Source: Neoceratodus forsteri
Taxonomy: Eukaryota > Chordata > Ceratodontiformes > Ceratodontidae
Reading direction: 5' to 3'
DNA length: 64,000 bases
Assembly: GCA_016271365.2 (NCBI GenBank)
Contig: CM057456.1
Span: 161,622,501-161,686,500, forward strand
Program-made: the position numbers and the translations under genes
Notes under the pieces: generated by a model
The model's database searches: none
Told to the model about the DNA's origin: nothing
The model's input: the letters and a program-made list of their open reading frames with translations, nothing else
Part shown: positions 56,479-64,000 of the stretch, piece after piece
Position numbering within the stretch: the first letter of the stretch is position 1
How the letters are laid out: each line of letters begins with the position of its first letter

Positions 56479-56852
56479 GATGCCTGCCTTTATGCTGCCT
56501 GAGGCAAGCCACCTTCCTGTGTGTTCTTTCTTTCCCCTCTGAATGTGGGTGTAGTTATCCTGCATTCTGTGTGTGCCTTTAGAACCTTATGCATCGGTTT
56601 GGGTTGCACAGTGGCTTGCAGGCAGTCCTTACGGCTGTTTGTTTGGTTAACACCCAGGATGGCGGGAACCCCTGTGTCAGAATACTACATTTCCTGAATC
56701 GTTGGCATCTTGCATTACATTTTGTGACCAGAAGCTAGTAAGGAACTTCCTGGTTCTGTCCATGGACATGCTGCGGTTTGTTCATGTAGCTGATTTACAC
56801 TTTGCTGCCACTTGGAGTATGAGCTATCCTTTCACTAAACACGGCAGTTTGG

Positions 56853-57450
56853 GTCGGCCCGGTGGCACTGAGGATTGAGGCGCTGGTTGCCACACCTCGT
56901 GCCATGCCAGCAACCCAGGTTCGGGAACAAGCTCAGGCAGCCGGGGGTCGGCGGGGCCGGGGGAGAGATTGAGCATCTGGAGGACTGCTCTCTCTTCTCC
57001 GGGAAGGGATGGGGAGATGACCACTCAAGGAGTGACCTCTGGTGGAGGCTGGAGGTGGTCAAAAGTAGTGTTGTGGCATATGCCAGGGGGGTGGAGCTGC
57101 GGCAGTACATTGCCTTGGCAGCCGGGCTCCACAGGGGCGTAACTAAGCAAGACCCCCCCCCGATAGGCGAAAGCACCTCCCACCCACGAACCACATTCCC
57201 ATAGTCTGGTACGGCTCTCCTTGTCCTGCCTCCTCCTCCTCGGCCCGGTGCTCAACCCTACAGAAGGAGTGCCCTGGGCGAGAGTGGCCTTTCCCGGAGG
57301 GGGTAGACCTGGGATGCCTGTGCCAGGGGGAGAGGGAGAGCTTAGGCCACACAAGGAGGTAGAGTCCGTGGTGTTGGGCGGTCGCTGGAGAGAGTTTGGC
57401 GTGAATACAAGGAAGGGGAGCAAAAATAGAAATAAAAAAACAAACAAAAA
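56853..57450 (+). mobile_element. tRNA-derived SINE-like retroposon with target duplication
   Basis: It is flanked by ACGGCAGTTTGG (56841-56852) and ACTGCAGTTTGG (57452-57463), a 12 bp duplication with one mismatch. Removing it restores the DIRS recombinase tyrosine box (FTKHGSL, then W/LD). The head GGTGGCACTGAGGATTGAGG with GCGCTGG resembles a tRNA A box region, and GGTTCGGGAAC at about 56928 resembles a B box. The tail is A-rich (57420-57450). At ~600 bp it is long for a SINE, and the body was not recognised. Confidence 0.7.
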
Positions 57451-57586
57451 CACTGCAGTTTGGATCTGGTGTCCGGTAGATGGGTTGACTTTGGCCTTGC
57501 CATCCTCCCAAAACTTGCTATCTTCAGGGAATTTATGTGCCTCTTGTCTGGCCTTCCTCCCGTTCTGTGGTCTAGTACTGCTTGGG

Positions 57587-57650
57587 AATCACAGAATCAT
57601 AAAATGTGATGGCAGACCAAGAGTCCATCTAGTCTACACATTTTTTGTAC
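57587..57650 (-). mobile_element. CR1 3'-tail fragment
   Basis: AATCACAGAATCATAAAATG ... CCATCTAGTCTAC is the reverse complement of the CR1 3' end seen at 49875-49930. It is a tiny truncated insertion in DIRS-5. Confidence 0.65.
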
Positions 57651-57660
57651 TACCTGTAAT

Positions 57661-57772
57661 TGCTTCGAAGGAGTGCCTTTGAGGAGGGAGATGTCCTTAA
57701 AGAACATAGATTAGTTACTTACCATTAATGGTAGATTTTCTAGAGAAACTCCTCCGTAGAGTCATAGTTCAT
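57661..57772. repeat. DIRS-5 internal complementary region
   Basis: TTAGTTACTTACCATTAATG and GTAGATTTTCTAGAGAAACT correspond in reverse complement to the right end at about 58110-58158 (CTTGAAGATCTGCTGTTATT, GGTAAGTAGCTAAAC). The match is weaker than in the younger DIRS copies. Confidence 0.6.
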
Positions 57773-58158
57773 CCTCCTACTCTACCTCCTCCTGTAGTTT
57801 CAGGTTGTGTAATCTGAAAGATATGCCCATTACTATACACTTGGTCTTCACCTGTTCTGCGCCCTTCCAGTGGGCCTTTCTTTTTCTGAACCTCCATGTC
57901 TCCTGTCGGCTTGGTCAGGGTTCAGGCCTCATGTTTCTGTCGATATGGTACAACTCCAAGCTCATCTCTGGTGGGAAAACTGACCTGGTATGTGGCCTTC
58001 CATGTTATAAAGGCAGCACTGATGTATGTCAGTGTGGGAGGCTCCAGCTAAGCAATGGTTTGAGTGAGCCTGACACCCACAGTTTACAGTTTCAAGAGTG
58101 TGGCTCTGTGGAGGATGTTCTCTTGAAGATCTGCTGTTATTGGTAAGTAGCTAAACTA

Positions 58159-58499
58159 TATTCCAATAAAGAAGAACTCTATCAGGGTTTTAAATAATTG
58201 ATTAGCACTTTTTTCCTTGGGACAATACTAACTGTACAGAAAGCATTTACATAGGTTTTCTAGAAGTGTCTTGTTTGTTAAACACAAGCGAGGCACGTGC
58301 TATCCATTTTCACAATGTTTTTGAACTTTTATGAGCAAAACGCTAATCAGTTTTTAGAGTTAAATAAAACCCTGCCTATTCCTTTTTGTAGTTTAAAACA
58401 ATTTTTTGGTTCTTGTTTTTTTGATTCCTGCTTGTTTAAAATTTTGCAGGTTCAGTCACTGGTATGGCCTCCACCTCCCACTCCACCCCCACACACATA
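58159..58499. other. No recognisable feature
   Basis: AT-rich spacer between DIRS-5 and the LTR retrotransposon. Any target duplication for the latter cannot be checked because its right end is outside the window. Confidence 0.5.
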
Positions 58500-59951
58500 T
58501 GTAACCCTCCTGTTACCCGGGGTTACTGGAATCCCAGTAAGACCTAGTGGTAGGCAGGGAAGGCAGCTTGTGAAACTCCAGTTAAATGGATTTCACACTG
58601 TCTCACTCTGTTCTCAGTCACAGCTGAGACTGAGGGATGACATCATCTTAGAACTTTCGCAGCTGCATAAGCCACACTGGAATGTTGCAGTTGGAGGTTA
58701 GTGTAGAATGTTGGGGATTTTGAATTCAGTCTGTGTGCAGTCTGAGAGAGAGACAGTAGTACAGCTGAGTGTGTGCAGGCTCTCAGAGCTTTAAGCTCTG
58801 TTTTAGAGCTACTTTTGGAAGGTGTGTGTTTCCACCTGAAGAGGAACACAGGAACTGGTAATTGAAGTGGTGGAGACCGCTTTCAGTGGTTCAAGAGCCC
58901 CATCCCTGAGGGGATGGGGGGAAGGTTTTTGCCTGTTTTCCAGGGGCAACCCTCCTGTGTCTGGCTAAGGGAAAGAAGCTGCCTATTCAAGTTGTGCTGA
59001 GGCACCAGAAGCTCTGAGAAAGAAATTCCTTGTGGAGGAATCGCCTGTGGGGCACCTGCAACCAAAGGGTGAGTTCGCTCTGAAAAAGGGCCGAGTGTTT
59101 TTTCACCTGAACAGTTGAAAAGTGGGGATTGGACTGCTTAACTCAGTGGGGGGTCTAGAGAAATGGACAGTGCCACTTAAAAGTATGTTCAAGTCCAGCA
59201 CAAATGGGAAGCAAGACAAGTAGATGGAATATGACATACATTTAGCAAGAATCTACATTGCAGAGCTTTACAGGATGAGGTGTTTACTGTCCAGAGAAAT
59301 GACCGGGTATGAATTGTGGGAGCGAGAGGTGGGAGACCCCCATCAGTAGTAACCAAATTCACCTCTACGGATTTGCTCTGAGACACCTTTTACTTTCTCT
59401 CAGGTACTTGGCCAGTGCCTGAGAAAAGTACCCAGACGTGGGATTGAAAGGAAGAATTCCCTGATGGAGCTGAGGTGCTCTTAGGTGGTTTAGGGAGCCA
59501 CCAGAAAATGTTTCCATGAAGTATGGAAGGTGTCCGAGTGGCTGGCAAGGGAGCCGAGCTAAGGAAAACCCAGAACAGTGTCCAAGTTCGGGCTGTGTAC
59601 GCAAAGCAGCGTGCAAGTCCGGGCTGTGTGCCCGGTGGGTTCAGAGCCTGAGGACTAAAGTGTTGATGAAGTGTCATTGTTTCTTTTAATCTGCATTACC
59701 AGGATTGTAGCCCCGTTGGGGTCCATCTATGCTTTGTTTATTCTGTTTGGATGTGAATAAAAAGCCACACTTTAGAATCTCACTTCTGGTATTGGACATT
59801 ACAGTTATTGCTCCCTGTGTTCGGAATTACTTGGGCGCCCCTGTGCAGAGTAGCCAAACCTAGCCTTTATGCTGAGTGACCTATTCCTCCCTGAACCCAG
59901 CCCACCTGGTATTGCTGTCAGACTCAAATGGCATACCGGCCTGGGGTTACA
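58500..59951 (+). repeat. 5' LTR (1452 bp)
   Basis: It begins TGTAACCCTCC and ends GGGGTTACA, an 8 bp terminal inverted repeat (TGTAACCC/GGGTTACA). AATAAA is at 59756-59761 in TGTGAATAAAAAGCC. TGG follows six bases after the end (AAAAATGGAGGCGCC), a possible primer binding site whose tRNA I cannot name. Confidence 0.82.
59756..59761 (+). terminator. Poly(A) signal in the 5' LTR
   Basis: AATAAA about 190 bp before the LTR end. Motif and position only. Confidence 0.5.
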
Positions 59952-61348
59952 AAAATGGAGGCGCCGCTGAGGATTTGGGTTTGGAACTTAGGAAGAATGC
60001 AAGAAAGGTGCTCGGCAAAGGGCTAGCGTTTTGGTTATCTGGCAGTGGGTAGCCCAAAAATCTGAAACAAGGTTAACTAAATGTGCCGCTGTGTTCTGTT
60101 GTCCATGTGCTACTGTTAAAATGCCAACTGTTTACCAAGGAGCAGTAAAGCCTGAGAGAGTATGCCCTTGTCCTGCATCAGAATTACAGCGTTTTTCCAG
60201 CTTTTAAAACTGTTGTGACAAAGAAAACTGTGGAAAATTAGGGGTAGCAAAAGGAAACTTGTGCCCTGGACGTTGGAAATGCTTTATGAGTGAATTGAGA
60301 GACTTGTAGTGTTAATGGCCATGAAAAATGGTTGAAATGGGCTCCCGCCGGGGACTCAGTCAAGAAAAAAGTGTGGTTTTGCAGTTTAAATTTGCCTGCT
60401 TGATCATCACTGTGAGGAGAAGAGCACCTCAGAGGAAAGAGGCTCATTTGCATGGCGTAATGTGATTGGTGAGACTGCAATCAGTCCCGCCTCCAAGCCA
60501 GCTTTAGAGCGACTGCCCAGCATTTGAGAGGGAGTGTGAGTGGAGTGTACGTACTGGCTTACAGGAGGAGCGTCGAGGTGACTGAAAGCGCTGTAAAAGT
60601 TCAAAAAACTGTCTATTCTGTTTAAATTCGGGCTCAACCCACATCTCGATCGACTGGACTGTGAGTGTGGTGTTCAGAGGGACAATCGGCAGGACTGCCA
60701 ACCCGCTTCTGTTCAGAGGCCTCAAGACTGGTTGCAGGCCGTTTTCCATTTCAGCAAACAGCTACTGATAACAGTGAGTACCAACAGAAATAATTGCTCA
60801 AACAAGTGATTTTTGCCAAAAGCCAGCTGAATCTGAGTGTAGCAGTGTAATCACTTTGCAAACAAGGACTGTGTTAAGTTTACCAGCAAAAGCAAGGCTT
60901 TTAAGCCATTGACTGTGAGCATAGTTATGGGTTCAGCATCAGTGTAAGTTTCAAAGCCATGAGAGAGTGTGAGTTGTATCAAGATATGCAGCAAGAGTTA
61001 CAGACAGTCCTGTACTTGAAATACTGAGGCTTTAAGGGACTGTTGAGCTAGAGCAATGTCTTCAGCAAGTGAAAACTCCATGGTAAATCATGTAAATGTG
61101 CTAGGAAAAAGAACAGTGCAAGTTGGTGCAGTTTGAGCAAAATTATCAGTAGCGTCTGTAAATCGGATGTGCAGTGGCTTGACCCAATTTCAGAATGTTG
61201 ATGCGTAGGAATGCTGCCGCCGCCATTACAGGGTGGGGTAGTGATGTAAACACAGTGGCAGAAGAGCCATTTTGAAAGTGAAAGAAAGTGTTCAGTGATG
61301 TGGGACTTTCAATAATAGTGAGCGTTTGTTTGTTTTTCTCTGCAGTCA
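59952..61348. other. Leader of the LTR element
   Basis: Non-coding 1.4 kb after the 5' LTR. No long frame and no recognised motif apart from the possible primer site at its start. Confidence 0.45.
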
Positions 61349-62195
61349 TGGCCTCAGGACCAGCCCACTATTCTGATCATGCCCAGGCTGTGGTAGCAGT
61401 AGAAGTAAACAAGTTAAGGGACATTGAGAGATGTTAATAAGGAGGACAGCTGCCTCCTCATGTGGCGATTCCTAGATATCCAGTGCAAGTGTGCTTAATG
61501 TGCTTAAATGCTGGAAGGGACATCTTCATGGTACCTCACTGTTCTGGGTGTCTAGAGAAATATGGTTTATTTAAAGCGCCCAAGATTTGTTTGGCTCCCA
61601 CATGGACAAAAGTTCAAGAATCTACAGTTGGCAGCACACAGCACCAGGCGGAGTCTGTTGGAGAAGGCCCCTCGGGGAATGTGGCACAAAGCTAGAGGGT
61701 GCAGATTTACAGACAGAACAATGTGCTGATGTTTCAGATTCTGAATTGCTGAGAGACAATTCAGGAAGAGCATCAGTAGACCTGTGGAGAGCGGGGCCTA
61801 GCCTAGGTCTCATAGGAGAAGACGAGATGAGGGAGGCCTTTGAATGGGAGGTTTCGACCTCCGAGCCCAGCGAAGAGTGGATAGTCTCAGGAGTGAGGAT
61901 GACTGCTCACTCCTGGGCACAGATTCTCAGTGAGGAAGAAGAAGAGGGGGAATCTATGTGGCCTTGTGAAGAAGGAACTGGTACACAGCCTCAAGCTCTT
62001 GCCTCAGAGAAATGCGTGGAAGAGAGTGGTGATTCCACTGCCCTGGCTGTGCAAGAAGTCAGGGATCTATTTTTTGTGTCTCTGAGAATGCGTAGCTGGC
62101 AGAACCAGGACTGGCCACCCCCAAGCCAGGCCAGAGGTCTCAAGTTGACCAAAGCTAGTAAAGAGGAGAGACTGGTTCGTAGGAAGGCGAATTGA
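61349..62195 (+). pseudogene. Gag-position frame of the LTR element, function unknown
   Basis: The ATG at 61349 begins MASGPAHYSDHAQAVVAVEV and stops after 29 codons. The next frame (from about 61435) has two C-x-x-C pairs: VCLMCLNAGRDIF and PHCSGCLEKYG. From 61587 another frame is open to 62195 with an acidic patch (LSEEEEEGESMW) and a basic end. One element protein broken by a stop and a frameshift is the simplest reading. The cysteine pairs suggest a metal-binding fold, but no family was recognised. It is not a retroviral CCHC knuckle. Confidence 0.4.
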
Positions 62196-62427
62196 AATCT
62201 ATGGGATGTCCTTTCCTACCTTTCCTCGGAGAGTCTAGGAGGAGATTGAACAAAACAGGAAGTCCTGGATTTGGGCAGAAGCAATGAAATGTGTGCATCC
62301 TGGTGCAAACAAGCATGTCAGGAACAGAATGTTTCACGAAAAATACAGTCAGTGGAAAAGAGGCAGGACACTGTTAATGGACACTGTTAGAATAGTGGAC
62401 TGAGAGGGACGTGAAACCTTTCACAGT

Positions 62428-63057
62428 ATGAATTATGTGCGCCCAGACGGGGTAATAATCCAAGCTGCCACGTGTTGTGCTATTGGCCACAATGCAAAGA
62501 CCTCCCTGCAAATGTGCCCATGCCTACCAAATGGAAAGCAGAGCAGCAGTAGTCAGTGCTGCAACTCCAGCCATTGCAGTGCCTTTGTTCTTCTGCCAGT
62601 ATGGACGTCCAGGACTCAGGTGCCCCACATTCATCAGTTCTACAGTGTACTGACTTTCCAGAATCCAATAACTGGCCCACCAGATGACTTCAGATCCAGA
62701 GAGGACGCCAGCCCAGCCTGTATCCTGATTCGTCTGGTATCCGGATTACGTCAGACCAGCTGTTTTCCTTTTTTGTTCCTGTTCCAAGGTTCCATTTCCA
62801 GATATGACATCAGCCCAGCAGTTTCCAGATGTGCCCTCCTGTCGTTCCCGGAAGATGTCCGCCAGTTGTATTGGAAGAATGCTGCCAGGGAGAGTCTTCA
62901 GCTGAGGACCAGGTCAGTGTCGTTGTCGTTCTACAAGGGACTGGTAAGTCCAGACTTTTCTATTCTTATGACATTGCAGTACACACCCTACACTAGCAGA
63001 CTCCAGATGTTTGAACTGTCCTCAAATACTGTCTCCTTCGGGACTTTGGCCTGCTAG
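62428..63057 (+). other. 209-codon open frame of unknown function in the LTR element
   Basis: The frame starts with ATG (MNYVRPDGVIIQAATCC) and is cysteine- and serine-rich. A hydrophobic stretch (CFPFLFLFQGSI) lies in the middle. No domain recognised. A GTAAGTCC splice-donor-like site lies inside at about 62944, and TTTTCTTGCAG/GTG at 63330-63342 could be an acceptor. It may be an exon-like transduced piece or chance. Confidence 0.35.
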
Positions 63058-63921
63058 AACTGTGCTTCACCAGGCTCCAGCCCAGGAGAGACTCTTTAAT
63101 GGACTAGCCTTCGGGCACTGTGGTCACTAGATGGGACTTTTAGGGCACTCCATCCCCCAAATGGTGTATTGTAAATAATGTCATTGTTTTCACTGTTTTC
63201 TAATGTTTATACTGTTTTTGTACCTTTTCTAAAAAAAAAAAAATTATTTTTGGGATTCTCCAGTGTTTTGATGGTAGGGGTTTAGATAGACTGTGTATGC
63301 AGATTAGGAGTGTGTGTTGTCTTTCTTTTTTTCTTGCAGGTGTTCCTGAAGAAGATAGAAGAGAAGACAAGAGGAGGAGGAGGGACCCATCGGAGTTCCT
63401 CACTAGTACTTTAGTGTGTAGTGTTTGAAGCACTGTTGTTGTTGTTACTGGGTGTAACCTTTTTCTTCCACAGGTATGGTTGTGGGGAAATGTGGGAGTA
63501 ATGCATATGGTATGGTATGGTATTAGCTCCTGGTGTGTGGTTGCATGGTGTCCAGGGTCGGGGAGGTCCCCTGTTTGTTTTGTTTTGGGATTTGAGTTAG
63601 AGGCAGTCAGGTTTTCTCTAGAGGGCTGGGGGGGGATAGACAGGCTGTGGTCCTGAACGGCCGTAGGAACTGCAGTGCTGGTCTATTAGGGCTGTGTTCT
63701 GGACAGTTCTTCCAGAGCCACTGGGTACCCATAGTCAGCGGGTAGAGTAGAGGCTGATCGGTCAGCTGATGGCCTCTGGGCCCTTAGTGTTGCCTGCCTG
63801 TGCCTGAGCACATGGTAGGAGGGGCCTGATCACCCCTATCCGGTAGGTAACACATAGGGTAGGATGGCCTAGGTCGGGTAACTAATGACTGTCTGCAGTC
63901 ATTTTCCTGGCCCAGGGCGAG

Positions 63922-64000
63922 TGTAACCCCCTTGTTTCCGGGGTTACTAGAATCCAAGTAAGATCTAGTGGTAGGCAGGGAAGGCGGCTTGTGAAACTCC
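63922..64000 (+). repeat. 3' LTR, first 79 bp only
   Basis: TGTAACCCCCTTGTTTCCGG and onward match the start of the 5' LTR, including GTGGTAGGCAGGGAAGGC and CTTGTGAAACTCC. It is cut by the window end. The bases just before it (CCCAGGGCGAG) are a poor polypurine tract. Confidence 0.85.

Larger units (their letters stand above)
54940..58158 (+). mobile_element. DIRS-5, badly decayed DIRS 3' half with nested insertions
   Basis: Recombinase pieces are at about 54950-55390 (HALSIEKAVAQW, ALEWDLYLVL, LVAIPSAQQASELQAL), 56480-56852 (ASCITFCDQKLV, ADLHFAATWSMSYPFTKHGS) and 57451-57560. These align in order with the DIRS-1 and DIRS-2 recombinases. An ICR and right end follow. The left ITR, gag and RT were not found in the window, so the 5' part is lost. 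A LINE, a SINE and a CR1 tail interrupt it. Confidence 0.75.
58500..64000 (+). mobile_element. LTR retrotransposon without recognisable pol, right LTR cut by window end
   Basis: The 5' LTR is 58500-59951, the internal part 59952-63921, and the 3' LTR begins at 63922. The visible 79 bp of the two LTRs differ at about seven positions plus one gap, so the insertion is old. The 4 kb interior shows no RT, RNase H, protease or integrase motif on either strand. Two frames of unknown type are present (61349-62195 and 62428-63057). It is best described as a large non-autonomous LTR element. Strand is assigned from the poly(A) signal and open frames. Confidence 0.78.

Noticed and set aside
56853..56935. 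Functional tRNA gene
   Set aside because: A and B box-like motifs only; no cloverleaf that I could draw, and an A-rich tail with target duplication shows it is a retroposon.

Overview
This window looks like intergenic DNA from a large vertebrate genome, most likely an amphibian (caecilian or salamander), with lungfish as an alternative. The reason is the mix of repeats: several different DIRS-like tyrosine-recombinase retrotransposons with L1, L2/Rex1-type and CR1 LINEs, a Tc1 transposon, a hAT transposon and LTR elements. No host gene, rRNA, tRNA gene or CRISPR array could be supported. The only essentially intact coding frame is a Tc1 transposase; nearly everything else is broken by frameshifts, stops or later insertions.

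Layout. 172-1807: Tc1 element with IR/DR ends and an open transposase frame. 2600-5490: two L2/Rex1-type LINE remnants on the minus strand, the second split by a plus-strand CR1 (4053-4952). 5491-8138: nothing recognised. 8139-14470: near-complete DIRS element (DIRS-1) with inverted terminal repeats, gag, RT/RNase H, tyrosine recombinase and internal complementary region. 16917-17795: tandem repeat with a 300-340 bp unit. 18293-36029: a non-autonomous DIRS (DIRS-4, gag only) split by an L1 on the minus strand (18668-32360). That L1 is itself split by another DIRS (DIRS-3, 21560-27170) and by an unclassified element (copy A, 27617-29477).

36030-38308 is a hAT transposon remnant on the minus strand. 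38309-53125 is an exploded minus-strand L2/Rex1-type LINE: RT palm, linker, endonuclease and a 5' leader of ~50 bp tandem units. It was invaded by DIRS-2 (38723-45036), by a CR1 that contains another CR1 (45751-49935), and by a second copy of the unclassified element (copy B, 51127-52828). 53680-54509 is a solo LTR with a 5 bp target duplication. 54940-58158 is a decayed DIRS (DIRS-5) holding a LINE, a tRNA-derived SINE and a CR1 tail. 58500 to the window end is an LTR retrotransposon without a recognisable pol gene; its second LTR is cut by the window edge.

The most interesting item is the unclassified ~1.7-1.9 kb element. Its two copies lie in opposite orientation and share a ~295 bp tandem block, a short segment with conserved intron-like borders, and a GC-rich block of strong hairpins whose stems change in a base-pair-preserving way. 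Removing copy A together with one 9 bp flank restores the L1 endonuclease reading frame, so its boundaries and mobility are well supported. The insertion order also gives a relative history: L2 LINE, then hAT (inferred), then DIRS-4, then L1, then DIRS-3 and copy A. DIRS naming (1 to 5) is local to this report.
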